Positions 20,522 through 31,878 are shown, counted from the stretch's first letter. The stretch: 64,000 nt of DNA from Glycomyces artemisiae (GCF_003002955.1 NZ_PVTJ01000003.1:496001-560000), one strand, 5' to 3'. Translations and numbers: made by a program. The notes: generated by a model not told the origin, from the letters alone.

Positions 20522-20561
20522 CTCGTCCGCCTTCCTTCTCTCTTCTGGGTCTGGAACGGTC

Positions 20562-20597
20562 GCGGGGCCCGGCCCCGGTGCCCGGGCCGGGCCCCGC
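20562..20597 (-). terminator. Hairpin terminator of ppdK
   Basis: A 14-bp perfect stem, GCGGGGCCCGGCCC (20562-20575) and its complement (20584-20597), with an 8-base loop between ppdK and the flavodoxin gene. Confidence 0.7.
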
Positions 20598-20639
20598 CCG
20601 GACCCCTCGCGGGGCCCGGAGCGTGGAACACGCCGCGGC

Positions 20640-23319
<2,680 letters not shown>

Positions 23320-23321
<2 letters not shown>

Positions 23322-23682
23322 AGCAGCAGCCGTTGTGCTCGGCGGGGTTGGAGAGTCCCGCGAGGGCGCGCAGGGGCGCGGCGAAGGCGTCGCAGCACAG
23401 AGCGTAGATGTTGCTGCGGCCCTTGGGGGTCACGGTGACCAGGCCGAGGTCGCGCAGGGGTGCGAGGTGGTGGGAGACGAGGGTCTGGGCGAGGCCGGTG
23501 GCGTCGGTCAGCTCCCGGACGGTCCGCGGGCGCTCCGACAGCAGGAGGACTATGGCGAGGCGGTTCTCGTCCGAGAGGGCTTTGAACTGGGGGGCGAGGT
23601 CTTTGGCGTGCGCGATCACGGCCTCGTCCGAGCGGTCCGCGGCGGTCACGTCGGTCAGGGTGAGTTCGATCGTGCGGCTCAT
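23320..23682 (-). CDS. arsR: ArsR-family metalloregulator
   Basis: A 120-residue winged-helix repressor, probably sensing As(III) or another thiophilic metal. It starts MSRTIELTLTD at 23682; an upstream ATG at 23724 lies in the operator region. The helix-turn-helix reads RTVRELTDATGLAQTLVSHHLAPLRDLGLV. Cysteines lie in YALCCDAF and at the very end (HNGCC). Divergent from the flavoprotein-arsC genes. Its stop codon region overlaps the ppdK frame, giving a possible arsR-ppdK coupling. Confidence 0.88.
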
Positions 23683-23708
23683 ACCGTCTAGTAAACCACA
23701 GAACTTGC

Positions 23709-23729
23709 TATCAACAGCAAACACTGATA
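23709..23729. promoter_or_regulatory. Candidate ArsR operator
   Basis: TATCA (23709-23713) and TGATA (23725-23729) form an inverted repeat in the AT-rich gap between the divergent arsR and flavoprotein genes. Confidence 0.55.
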
Positions 23730-23790
23730 TTAGTTAGGGGTGTTGATGTGATCGCGACCGGCGCGACCCGCTGACCAACGAAGGATCACC

Positions 23791-25308
23791 ATGTCCCAAC
23801 TCCAATCGCACCCCGTCTCCACCGTCGCCGTGATCGGCGCGGGCCCGGTCGGCCTGGCCGCGGCCGCCCACCTGCTTGAGCGCGCGCTGACTCCGATCGT
23901 CCTCGAAGCCGGGGACGGCCCCGCCGACGCGGTCCGCCAGTGGGGGCACGTGCGACTGTTCTCCCCGTGGCGCTTCGACGTCGACTCGGCCGCCCGCAGG
24001 CTGCTCGAATCGCACGGCTGGGCCGCGCCCGACCCCGACGGCCTGCCCACCGGCGCCGAGCTCATCGACGCCTACCTCGCCCCGCTCGCCCGGACCCCGG
24101 AGCTGTCGCCCCATATCCGCTACGGCACGAAGGCGGTGGCGGTGTCGCGCCTCGGCGTCGACAAGACCCGCACCATCGGCCGCGAGGGCCGCCCGTACCT
24201 CGTTCGCACCCGCACCACTGCGGGCGCGTGGTCGGACCTGATCGTGGATGCGGTCATCGACGCCTCCGGCACCTGGGGCCGGCGCAACCCGCTCGGCGCA
24301 CACGGCCTCGCCGCGCCAGGTGAGGACCACGGGGCGGCGTGGTCGGTCGGGCCGCTGCCGGATGTGCTCGGAACCGAGCGGGACCGGTTCGCGGGCAAGC
24401 GGACCCTCGTGGTCGGCATGGGCCACTCCGCCGCGAACACCCTGCTCAACCTCGCGCAGCTGGCCGAGCAGGAGCCGGAGACCGCGGTCGCCTGGGCCAT
24501 CCGCGGCGACTCCCCGGCGCGGCTGTACGGTGGCGGGTCGGCCGACGCGCTCCCCGCCCGCGGCACCATCGGCACCCGCCTGCGCGGACTCGTCGAATCC
24601 GGTGCGATCGAACTGGTCGCCGGCTTCACCATCGACCGCTTCGAGCCGGGACCCGGCGGCTCGGTGTCTGTCGTGGGCGAGGTCGGCGGCGTCGAGCACG
24701 TCATCGAGACCGACCAGGTCGCCGCCGCGACCGGGTTCCGCCCCGACCTGGAGATGCTGCGCGAGATCCGGCTCGACCTCGACTCGACCGTCGAAGCGCC
24801 CTCGAAGCTCGCGCCGCTGATCGACCCGAACTTCCACTCCTGCGGCACCGTGCCCCCGCACGGCGAAGCCGACCTCGCCCAGCCAGATGAGGGCTTCTAC
24901 CTCGCGGGCATGAAGAGCTACGGTCGCGCGCCGACCTTCCTGCTCGCCACCGGCTACGAGCAGGTCCGCTCCATCGCCGCCGCCCTCGCGGGGGACCGCG
25001 AAGCCGCCGACGCGGTCGAACTCGACCTGCCCGAGACCGGCGTCTGCTCCTCCAGCCGGTCCCTCGACGCCACCTCGATCGCCGAAGCGGGGGAGGCCGG
25101 CGGCTGCTGCGGCACCGCCGCCGGCGCCGACAGCGGATCGGGCTGCGGGACGGGCGAGACCGCCGCGACCGGAGGATGCGGGACGGCAGCGCCCGAACCG
25201 GTCACGATCGGCTCCCGCGGCCTCGCCACCGGCGTCCTGCACGGGCACTCGGGCGAGCGCCGCGAACTCCCCCAGCTCAAGGCGAGCGGCGGCGGGTGCT
25301 GCGGCTGA
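23791..25308 (+). CDS. FAD/NAD(P)-binding flavoprotein of the ars cluster with Cys-rich tail
   Basis: A 505-residue flavin monooxygenase-like protein. An N-terminal dinucleotide motif (VIGAGPVGLAAAAHLLE) and a second Rossmann motif (TLVVGMGHSAANTL) bind FAD and NAD(P)H; YLAGMKSYGRAPTFLLATGYEQVRSI is the C-terminal FAD segment. Such proteins occur in actinobacterial ars clusters, between arsR and arsC. From about residue 410 the protein gains a low-complexity tail with GGCCGT, GSGCGTG, TGGCGT and a terminal GGGCCG, a likely soft-metal-binding or thiol-relay extension. Its role (arsenite oxidation, thiol reduction) is inferred from context only. Confidence 0.82.
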   Translation: MSQLQSHPVSTVAVIGAGPVGLAAAAHLLERALTPIVLEAGDGPADAVRQWGHVRLFSPWRFDVDSAARRLLESHGWAAPDPDGLPTGAELIDAYLAPLARTPELSPHIRYGTKAVAVSRLGVDKTRTIGREGRPYLVRTRTTAGAWSDLIVDAVIDASGTWGRRNPLGAHGLAAPGEDHGAAWSVGPLPDVLGTERDRFAGKRTLVVGMGHSAANTLLNLAQLAEQEPETAVAWAIRGDSPARLYGGGSADALPARGTIGTRLRGLVESGAIELVAGFTIDRFEPGPGGSVSVVGEVGGVEHVIETDQVAAATGFRPDLEMLREIRLDLDSTVEAPSKLAPLIDPNFHSCGTVPPHGEADLAQPDEGFYLAGMKSYGRAPTFLLATGYEQVRSIAAALAGDREAADAVELDLPETGVCSSSRSLDATSIAEAGEAGGCCGTAAGADSGSGCGTGETAATGGCGTAAPEPVTIGSRGLATGVLHGHSGERRELPQLKASGGGCCG

Positions 25309-25316
25309 TCTCTTCA

Positions 25317-25344
25317 GGGCCGGAGACGCCGTGGTCTCCGGCCC
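25317..25344 (+). terminator. Hairpin between flavoprotein gene and arsC
   Basis: Arms 25317-25327 and 25334-25344 pair perfectly over 11 bp with a GCCGTG loop. It may end or attenuate transcription; a TACGCT hexamer further on could restart it for arsC. Confidence 0.6.
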
Positions 25345-25402
25345 GCTCGTCCGTCTACGCTCGGTGTGCCCCGCGCACGCCGCCTCGACCTTGGAGGATG
25401 AC

Positions 25403-25816
25403 ATGACCGAGAAGCCCTCGGTGCTCTTCGTCTGCGTCCACAACGCCGGCCGCTCCCAGATGGCCGCCGGGTGGCTCGCCCATCTCGCGGGCGGCCGGAT
25501 CGAGGTCCGCTCCGCCGGGTCGGCGCCCGCCGACCAGGTCAACCCGGCCGCCGTCGCGGCGATGAACGAGGTCGGGATCGACATCTCGGCCGAGTCGCCG
25601 AAGATCCTCACCGTCGACGCCGTCGAAGCCTCCGACGTGTGCATCACCATGGGCTGCGGCGACGCCTGCCCCGTCTTCCCCGGGAAGCGGTACCTGGACT
25701 GGAAGCTCGACGACCCTGCGGGCCGAGGCGTGGACGCCGTCCGCCCCATCCGCGACGAGATCAAGGCGCGCGTCGAAGCCCTGATCGAGGAGCTGCTGCC
25801 CGGCGACGACCTCTGA
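25403..25816 (+). CDS. arsC: Arsenate reductase, low-molecular-weight phosphatase type
   Basis: Reduces arsenate to arsenite. 137 residues. The P-loop CVHNAGRSQ gives Cys-x5-Arg at the N-terminus. Two further cysteines lie in CITMGCGDACPVFPGK, followed by YLDWKLDDPAG with the catalytic Asp, matching the thioredoxin- or mycothiol-coupled ArsC families of actinobacteria. GGAGG lies 5 bases before the ATG; an in-frame start at 25331 has no such site. It lies downstream of the flavoprotein gene, separated by a hairpin. Confidence 0.92.
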   Translation: MTEKPSVLFVCVHNAGRSQMAAGWLAHLAGGRIEVRSAGSAPADQVNPAAVAAMNEVGIDISAESPKILTVDAVEASDVCITMGCGDACPVFPGKRYLDWKLDDPAGRGVDAVRPIRDEIKARVEALIEELLPGDDL

Positions 25817-25854
25817 ACCGCCTTCATGATGGGTCCGAATCCGAGGGAGGCCCT

Positions 25855-26250
25855 GTGACCGCGCTGCTGCTGTGTTCCGACCAGCTCGCCCCCGCCCGGT
25901 CGCGGCGACCGGTCTTCGCCGGGCACACCCCGGCCAGCGTCCACACCTCCGACCTCGACGCGATCGAAGACTGGCTGCCCGGGGCCGCGGCCGAGCTCGG
26001 CGCCGAGGCGGCGATCGTCGAGGACTTCGTCAAGTCCCGCAAGGACGCCTGGGACACCGCCTGCTGCATCCCCGACCTCGCCGGCCTCGACCGCGCGGTG
26101 GCGGCGCTCGGATGCCGGTTCGTCACCACCGACCTCGCACGCCGGTCCGACGGCGTCTGGCGCGTCATCGAAGTCGGCGACGGCCAGGTCAGCGACTTCC
26201 CTGCGGGCGCCGACATCGGCCCACTGGTCAAGGCACTCACCGCCGCCTGA
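25855..26250 (+). CDS. Short protein resembling the C-terminal half of an R2K/DUF4343 ATP-grasp enzyme
   Basis: A 131-residue protein beginning with GTG after a strong GAGGGAGG site. The segment AIVEDFVKSRKDAWDTACCIPDL and the end FVTTDLARRSDGVWRVIEVGDGQVSDFP match the nucleotide and metal-binding C-terminal region of R2K-clade ATP-grasp proteins. The N-terminal half is missing and the central region is short. It may be a genuine small variant or a remnant under translation. It lies 38 bp after arsC and is probably co-transcribed. No function can be assigned. Confidence 0.6.
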   Translation: MTALLLCSDQLAPARSRRPVFAGHTPASVHTSDLDAIEDWLPGAAAELGAEAAIVEDFVKSRKDAWDTACCIPDLAGLDRAVAALGCRFVTTDLARRSDGVWRVIEVGDGQVSDFPAGADIGPLVKALTAA

Positions 26251-26334
26251 TGCGCAGCGCTCGAAACGCGCACCATCGCCAGGTCTCGTGAACGGATGCC
26301 GTGCGCGGGTCGGGCGGTTCGGCGGACCCGGCGG

Positions 26335-26399
26335 TTGACAGGGGTAGCTCAGTTGAGCTACTGTCAGCTCATGCAAGCTGATAAGAGCTCAACTGAGCT
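26335..26399 (+). promoter_or_regulatory. Promoter and paired TetR operators
   Basis: The -35 is TTGACA (26335-26340) and the -10 TACTGT (26359-26364), 18 bp apart, ending 6 bases before the ATG. TAGCTCAGTTGAGCTA (26345-26360) fills the spacer. A second site, AGCTCAACTGAGCT (26386-26399), lies inside the first codons of the gene. Confidence 0.75.
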
Positions 26400-27030
26400 G
26401 ACCGTGACGGAGGCGGCCCGCCGCACGCAGATCGTGGCCGCGGCCATCGAGACCGTCGCCGAGCTGGGGTACGCGCGGGCGTCGTTCGCGAAGATCGCCG
26501 ACCGGGCGGGCCTGAGCAGCACCAGCCGCATCTCCTACCACTTCGCCGGCAAGGACGACCTCCTGCGCGCCTGCGTCGCGGAGATCACCGGCGTGGCGAC
26601 CGAGTTCATGCGGCCGCGCATCGACGCGGCCGCCGGGTACGCCGCGAAACTCCGCGCCTACATCGAATCGAACCTCGACCTGCTGGTGGAGCGGCCCGCG
26701 CACCTGCGGGCACTGGTGGAGATCCTCCGGAACGTGCGCGACGCCGAGGACGGCCTGGGCGAGGCGGCCCTCGCCTCCCGCACGCGCCTGTTCGCCGAGC
26801 ACCTGCGCGCGGGACAGGAGGCCGGGGAGTTCGGGGCGTTCGACCCCGAGGTGCTCGCGCTGGCGATCACCGGCGCCATCGACGCGTTCGTCGGCGCTTC
26901 GCATGACAGTGCCTCGCACGACGGCACCGCACCAGACGACGCGAACGGCGGCATCGACCTGCGCCGCGCCGGGACCGAGCTGGCCGACGCGTTCGAGCGG
27001 GCCGTCCTGGCGAATGGAGTGCGGCGATGA
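26371..27030 (+). CDS. TetR-family regulator, autoregulated, leaderless
   Basis: A 219-residue repressor. The helix-turn-helix ASFAKIADRAGLSSTSRISYHFAGKDDLL is typical. ATG at 26371 directly follows the -10, so translation is probably leaderless. Operators overlap both the promoter and the first codons, implying tight autorepression of the four-gene operon TetR-membrane protein-monooxygenase-SnoaL. It overlaps the next gene by ATGA. A partial operator copy lies at 31879, upstream of an AraC gene. Confidence 0.87.
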   Translation: MQADKSSTELTVTEAARRTQIVAAAIETVAELGYARASFAKIADRAGLSSTSRISYHFAGKDDLLRACVAEITGVATEFMRPRIDAAAGYAAKLRAYIESNLDLLVERPAHLRALVEILRNVRDAEDGLGEAALASRTRLFAEHLRAGQEAGEFGAFDPEVLALAITGAIDAFVGASHDSASHDGTAPDDANGGIDLRRAGTELADAFERAVLANGVRR

Positions 27031-27692
27031 GCGAGGTCAGGAACGAGCCGGGCGTGAAGGAGGGCATGCGCGCGCTCCTGCGCCGCAACGCCGCCACCGT
27101 CCTGTTCGACCTGCTGCTGCCGATGGCCGCCTACTACGGCCTCCGCGCCGCCGGGGTCGGCCAGTGGTGGGCGATGATGGCCGGGATCCTCGTGGTCCTG
27201 CCGCGCGTGGCCCACCAGCTCCTCACGCGGCGCCGCTTCGACGTGATGGCGGCGTTCACGCTCAGCGTCATCGTCTTCAGCCTCGTGATCGGCCTGCTCA
27301 CCGACGACCCCCGCGCCCTCGCGGTCCGCGAGGGCTGGGTCGGCTCGCTGCTGGGCCTGTTCGGCGCCTGGATGATCGTGAGCGTCGGGATCGGACGCCC
27401 CGCGCTCATGGTCCTGGGCCGCGGCATCGCCGAGACCAAGACCGGCGCGGCCGGGGCCGCCAAGTGGGCGGCGCGCTGGGACCACGACCGGCGCTTCCGC
27501 CACGGCATCCGCGTGCTCACCGCCGTTTGGGGGACCCTGCTGCTGGCCGCCGCCGTCGCGAGCCTCGTCCTCGTCTACACGCTGCCGGTCGACCTCATCG
27601 CCGCGGTCTCGAACGGGACGTACTGGGCGATCCTCGCCGCGGCGCTGGCGTTCCACCTGTACTACACGAAGAAGGTCGATCTCCGTGCCTGA
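27027..27692 (+). CDS. VC0807-family integral membrane protein
   Basis: A 221-residue membrane protein with about six hydrophobic helices and a conserved-looking central loop (TRRRFDVMAAFTLSVIVFSLVIGLLTDDPRALAVREGW). This pattern matches the VC0807 family of unknown function, which is often found beside TetR genes. It is coupled to the TetR gene (ATGA overlap) and overlaps the monooxygenase start by 8 bp. I infer a role in uptake, export or protection linked to the monooxygenase substrate. Confidence 0.75.
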   Translation: MSEVRNEPGVKEGMRALLRRNAATVLFDLLLPMAAYYGLRAAGVGQWWAMMAGILVVLPRVAHQLLTRRRFDVMAAFTLSVIVFSLVIGLLTDDPRALAVREGWVGSLLGLFGAWMIVSVGIGRPALMVLGRGIAETKTGAAGAAKWAARWDHDRRFRHGIRVLTAVWGTLLLAAAVASLVLVYTLPVDLIAAVSNGTYWAILAAALAFHLYYTKKVDLRA

Positions 27693-29181
27693 GCATGCGG
27701 ACGTCCTGGTCGTCGGGGCGGGCCCGACGGGCCTGGCCGTCGCCGCCGAACTCGCGCTCGCCGGGATCGGGGCCGTCGTCCTCGACGCGCTCCCGGAGCG
27801 CTCGGGCCAGTCGAAAGCGCTTGCGCTGCAACCGCGCTCGGCCGAGCTGCTCGACGCGCGCGGCTGGCTGGACCCGCTGCGCCCGCACGTGCACGCACTC
27901 CTCCCCCGCGGCCACTTCGCGGGCCTGCCGCTCGACTACTCGGTCCTGGAGACCCCGTTCCCGCACCAGATCGGCGTCGAGCAGGCCCGCATCGAGGAGG
28001 TGCTGGAGCAGCGGATCGCGGAAGCCGGTTCGCCGGTCCGGTGGGCGCACGCCTGCACCGCGGTGCGCCAGAGCGCCGACGGCGTCGCGGCCACGGTCGA
28101 GACGCCCACGGGCGCAACGGAGATCACCGCCGACTACCTCGTGGCGGCCGACGGCGCGCACAGCGCCGTCCGCCGCGCCCTCGGCGTCCCGTTCCCGGGA
28201 AGGGCCGCGCGGATGCGCATGGCCGTCGCCGACATCACCCTGGCGCGCAAGCCCTCCGGCCTGGCCGACGAGTGGGCGCCGCCGCAGTTCGGCGGCGGCG
28301 GGTTCGGGTACCTCCTGCCACTCGGCGACGGCGTCTACCGCGTGCTGTTCGGCGGCGAGGAGCAGCAGGCGCTGGACCGGACCGTGCCGGTCACGGCCGC
28401 GGAAGTGCAGCGTGCCCTGGAAGCGGTGCACGGCGGCGACGTCGCGGTCGCGGCCGTGCGATGGGGTTCGCGGTTCAGCGACGCCTCGCGCCAGGTCGAG
28501 CGCTACCGGCACGGGCGCGTCCTCCTCGCCGGGGACGCCGCGCACATCCACCTCCCCGCAGGCGGCCAGGGCCTCAACCTCGGCCTCCAGGACGCGTTCA
28601 ACCTCGGCTGGAAACTCGCCGCCGCGGTCCGCGGATACGGTTCAGAGTCACTATTGGACACCTACCACGACGAGCGGCACCCGGTCGCGGCCCGGGTGCT
28701 CGTCAACACCCGGGCGCAGGGCGTTCTCACCATTCCCGACACCGACCTGCTCGCGCTGCGGGAGGTCGTGGGAGACCTGCTCACGGAACCGGACGCCAAC
28801 CGGCGCATCGCCATGGAGGTCTCGGGCCTCGGCATCCGCAACCCCGTGCTCGGGGCCGCACCGCATCCGCTGCTGGGCGCGCGCCTTCCGGCCGCGCTCG
28901 CCGCCGAGGCGGCCGGGCCGCTGCGATCGGGCCGGGCGGTGCTGATCGGCCCGGAGCCGCTCGGCGAGGCCGCCGCGCCGTGGCGCGGCCGCGTCGAGCA
29001 CGTCCCGTCCGCCGCGAGGGCCGGGCTGCTGGCCCGCCCCGACGGCTACATCTGCTGGGCCGCCGCCGGACCGTACGACGCCGCCGGGCTCGACGCCGCG
29101 CTGGCGCGCTGGTTCGGCCGACCGGACACCGAGGCGGCCATGTACCGCCGCAACGAAATTCGAGAGGAACCGATCCGATGA
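27685..29181 (+). CDS. FAD-dependent aromatic monooxygenase (PHBH family)
   Basis: A 498-residue flavoprotein hydroxylase. It starts with GTG inside the end of the membrane-protein gene. The FAD motif VVGAGPTGLAVAAELALAG opens it. The DG motif (YLVAADGAHSAVRRALG) and the GD motif (VLLAGDAAHIHLPAGGQGLNLGLQDAFNLGWKLA) follow, and a C-terminal thioredoxin-like domain resembles phenol or polyketide hydroxylases. Likely inserts one oxygen into a phenolic or polyketide-like substrate. It overlaps the SnoaL gene by ATGA. Confidence 0.9.
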   Translation: MPEHADVLVVGAGPTGLAVAAELALAGIGAVVLDALPERSGQSKALALQPRSAELLDARGWLDPLRPHVHALLPRGHFAGLPLDYSVLETPFPHQIGVEQARIEEVLEQRIAEAGSPVRWAHACTAVRQSADGVAATVETPTGATEITADYLVAADGAHSAVRRALGVPFPGRAARMRMAVADITLARKPSGLADEWAPPQFGGGGFGYLLPLGDGVYRVLFGGEEQQALDRTVPVTAAEVQRALEAVHGGDVAVAAVRWGSRFSDASRQVERYRHGRVLLAGDAAHIHLPAGGQGLNLGLQDAFNLGWKLAAAVRGYGSESLLDTYHDERHPVAARVLVNTRAQGVLTIPDTDLLALREVVGDLLTEPDANRRIAMEVSGLGIRNPVLGAAPHPLLGARLPAALAAEAAGPLRSGRAVLIGPEPLGEAAAPWRGRVEHVPSAARAGLLARPDGYICWAAAGPYDAAGLDAALARWFGRPDTEAAMYRRNEIREEPIR

Positions 29182-29594
29182 GCACCTCGACCCCCGTGCA
29201 GACCGTGGAACGCCTGTTCCCGCTCCTCGCGGAAGGAAGGACCGCCGAGGCGGCGGCCCTGTTCGCCGACGCGGTCTCGTTCTCGATCCCCCACCCGCCG
29301 GACGTCCCGTGGGTGCCCGAAGTGGACTCGGCGGAGGGGATGCGGGCCTTCTTCGAGCTGCTGGGCGAGCATGTGCGGCCCAAGCAGATGGACGTGCGGC
29401 GGATCGTCGCGGACGGCGAGGACGTGGTGGTCCTGGGGCGCATGGTCTCCGAGGTCAAGGCGACCGGCCGGGACATCGACACCGCCTTCGCCCTGCACCT
29501 GACCGTCCATGAAGGGCTCATCACGCGGTACTGCCTCTACGAGGACACGCTCGCCGTCGCCGAGGCGTACCGCGACGAGCCGCCCAGGGCCTGA
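29178..29594 (+). CDS. SnoaL-like NTF2-fold protein
   Basis: A 138-residue alpha+beta barrel protein of the NTF2/SnoaL group, with typical opening helices (TVERLFPLLAEGRTAEAAALFADAVSFSIP) and closing strands (FALHLTVHEGLITRYCLYEDTLAVAEAY). Members act as polyketide cyclases, ketosteroid-isomerase-like enzymes or ligand-binding partners. Last gene of the TetR operon, coupled to the monooxygenase, so it may rearrange or bind the hydroxylated product. Confidence 0.82.
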   Translation: MSTSTPVQTVERLFPLLAEGRTAEAAALFADAVSFSIPHPPDVPWVPEVDSAEGMRAFFELLGEHVRPKQMDVRRIVADGEDVVVLGRMVSEVKATGRDIDTAFALHLTVHEGLITRYCLYEDTLAVAEAYRDEPPRA

Positions 29595-29641
29595 CCGCGT
29601 CGACTCCAATGAGGACGGCCCCTCCCCCGCCGGAGCGGCCG

Positions 29642-30928
29642 TCACAGCGACTGCGGGAACGCGAAGCACCGGTCGGGGTCGTAGCGGCGCTTGACCGCGC
29701 GGAGCCGGTCCAGGTTGGCGCCGTGGTACGCCGTCGGCCAGTCCTCCAGGCGCAGGTCGGGGAAGTTCGGGTAGACGCGCTTCGAGCTCTCGGCATAGGC
29801 GGCCGCCCAGGACGCGTCGAGCCACGGGTCGGCGGTCGGGGCGACCAGCTGCAGCATGAACCGCTCGCCGCGGTGGGCGAACGCGGTGGCGTCGGCGGGC
29901 ACGCGGCCGTACGCACCGCCCATGGCCGTGAAGTTGAGCCGCCGCCCGCCGCTCAGCGCGGCGGTGAGCGCATCGATCGTGGCGGGCCGCAGCGGACGCG
30001 AGAAGAACGCCGACCGCGAGCGCGGGATGGCGCCGCTCGGGGCGTCGAGGTCCTCGAAGGAGCGCTTGAGGCGGTGGAACGGCATGCCGCCCTGCACGTC
30101 GGCCTCCGGTGCCGCTCCGACCGCATCGCAGAACCCTTGCAGCAGTTCGCGAGTGGTGGCTTCGTCCAGGAGCGAGGCGCCGAACAGGACGGCCTCTTCG
30201 CCGAGCGCGAGGTCGGCGGTGACCGCATCGGGCGCGTCCGGGGCCCACTCCTGCCAGGCGGCGATGAGGTCCGCGTGCGGCGGCCGTCGCCAGCGCAGGG
30301 CGAACCGGGTCGCGATCGGTTCGGGCACGGTGTCGAAGGCGAGTGAGACGACGACGCCGAACTGGCCGCCGCCCGCGCCGCGCAGGGCCCAGAACAGGTC
30401 GGGTTCGCGTTCGGCGTCGCAGTCGACGGTGCGGCCGTCGGCGAGGACCACGCGGGCGGCGACGAGGCGGTCGCTGGTGAGGCCGTGGACGCGCCCGAGG
30501 AGGCCGATGCCGCCGCCGAGCGCGAGGCCCGCGATGCCCACGGTCGCACCGCAGCCGGCCGGGATCGTGCGGCCGCGGGCGTGGAGCGCGGTGTACACCT
30601 GGGCGAGGCGGGCTCCGGCGCCGACCTCGGCGCGGTCGCCGTCGAAGGCGATGTCCCGGAGGCGTTGGAGGTCGAGGACGATCCCGGTGGTGGAGGAGCG
30701 GCCGGAGAAGCAGTGGCCGCCGCCGCGCGGGACGACCGGGGTGCCGGTGTCGCGGGCGTACGCGAGGCCGCGGGCGACGTCGGCGGCGGAGGCGCAGCGG
30801 ATCACGAAGCGGGGCCGGGCGTCCTGGTGGGCGGGGTCGACCGGGCGTCGGGCGGTGTCGTAGTCGGGGTGGCCGGGGGCGACGAGGTCGCCGTCGAGCG
30901 AGCGCCGGAGGTGCGCGAGGTCGTTCAC
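29642..30928 (-). CDS. FAD-linked oxidase of the berberine-bridge type
   Basis: A 428-residue PCMH-type flavoprotein. VVPRGGGHCFSGRSS holds the histidine that normally carries 8-alpha-linked FAD; AGCGATVGIAGLALGGG is the second loop, with the cysteine one position off the usual bicovalent site, so a single covalent bond is likely. GAGGGQFGVVVSLAF is the substrate-domain entry and the C-terminal RRYDPDRCFAFPQSL is the BBE tail. No signal peptide is seen. Starts with GTG and converges on the SnoaL operon. Substrate unknown. Confidence 0.87.
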   Translation of the reverse strand: MNDLAHLRRSLDGDLVAPGHPDYDTARRPVDPAHQDARPRFVIRCASAADVARGLAYARDTGTPVVPRGGGHCFSGRSSTTGIVLDLQRLRDIAFDGDRAEVGAGARLAQVYTALHARGRTIPAGCGATVGIAGLALGGGIGLLGRVHGLTSDRLVAARVVLADGRTVDCDAEREPDLFWALRGAGGGQFGVVVSLAFDTVPEPIATRFALRWRRPPHADLIAAWQEWAPDAPDAVTADLALGEEAVLFGASLLDEATTRELLQGFCDAVGAAPEADVQGGMPFHRLKRSFEDLDAPSGAIPRSRSAFFSRPLRPATIDALTAALSGGRRLNFTAMGGAYGRVPADATAFAHRGERFMLQLVAPTADPWLDASWAAAYAESSKRVYPNFPDLRLEDWPTAYHGANLDRLRAVKRRYDPDRCFAFPQSL

Positions 30929-30981
30929 GGCACCGACATTATCGGCGCTTCACGCCCGGGGCTTGAACGATTCGGGCGTCC

Positions 30982-31818
30982 TCACCACCGCGGGGGCGGG
31001 AGGGCGCGGGTGGCGAGGAACGGCCGGAAGGAGGCGGCGTGGTCGTGGCCGCAGCCGCACTTGTCGATGCTGCCGTGGAGGAGCGATCTGGGGCTGACGC
31101 CGGTGAGGCGCACGCATTCGCGCGTGAGGTGGGCGTGGTCCGCGTAGCCGGTGTCGGCGGCGAGCCCGGCGATGCCGTCGGCGTCGCGGCGGCCGCTCGG
31201 CGCGGCCCCGGCCTGGGCGAGGGCGAGGAATCCCTGGAACCGGAGCGTCCGCTGGAGTGTCTTGGGGCCCATGCCGATCGCGCCGAGGCAGCGGCGCCGC
31301 AGCTGGCTGGGGGAGATCGCCAGTCGGTCGGCGAGCGTCCCTATCGGGACGGGGTGCCAGGGCATGAGCCGCCGCACGGCCTCGCGCATGAGCGGGTCGA
31401 GGACCGGGGCGGCCCGGAAGACTTGCAGCAGATGGGATTGCACGTCGGCGAGCGCGGCTTCGGCGGTCGGGGCGCCGGCGGTCTCCTCGGCGAGGCGCTC
31501 GGCGGTGGCGCCCCACAGCGACGTGAGGTCGATGCGCTGGTCGACGAGGTCGTCGAGGACCTCGGGGAGGGGCGGTGCGGTGCCGGGGTGGAAGCGCACG
31601 CCGACCAGGACGGTATGCGGGGGCAGGACTTCGAGGCTGGGGCCGGTGAGCGGCCCGAGGAGGCGCGGTCGGCCGCCGATCGGGAAGTGGAGCTCCACTC
31701 CCCCGGTCGGCAGGTGCCGCTGCGCGTAGGCCGCGGCGCCGGTCCGCTGAATCCAGACGGTCCGCACCACCGCCGCCAGCGCGGCGACGGGTGCCCGTTC
31801 GACGTAAGACTCGTCCAC
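30982..31818 (-). CDS. AraC-family transcriptional regulator
   Basis: A 278-residue regulator with an N-terminal cupin-like sensor (residues about 1-110, including HLPTGGVELHFPIGG) of the DUF6597 type and a C-terminal double helix-turn-helix (IGTLADRLAISPSQLRRRCLGAIGMGPKTLQRTLRFQ, ADTGYADHAHLTRECVRLTGVSPRSLL). An unusual CGCGHDH stretch follows the DNA-binding domain and could bind a metal. A TetR-type operator copy sits about 60 bp upstream of the start, so it may be controlled by the TetR protein at 26371. Confidence 0.85.
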   Translation of the reverse strand: MDESYVERAPVAALAAVVRTVWIQRTGAAAYAQRHLPTGGVELHFPIGGRPRLLGPLTGPSLEVLPPHTVLVGVRFHPGTAPPLPEVLDDLVDQRIDLTSLWGATAERLAEETAGAPTAEAALADVQSHLLQVFRAAPVLDPLMREAVRRLMPWHPVPIGTLADRLAISPSQLRRRCLGAIGMGPKTLQRTLRFQGFLALAQAGAAPSGRRDADGIAGLAADTGYADHAHLTRECVRLTGVSPRSLLHGSIDKCGCGHDHAASFRPFLATRALPPPRW

Positions 31819-31878
31819 GTTCGGAGGCTACACCGCGCCACCATGGCATTTGGCGGGTGGCTCGGATGAGCTGCTATC

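Noticed and set aside
29642..30928. Bicovalent flavin attachment in the BBE-type oxidase
   Set aside because: The second-loop cysteine is one residue away from the usual position (AGCGATVG), so only the histidine bond is supported.
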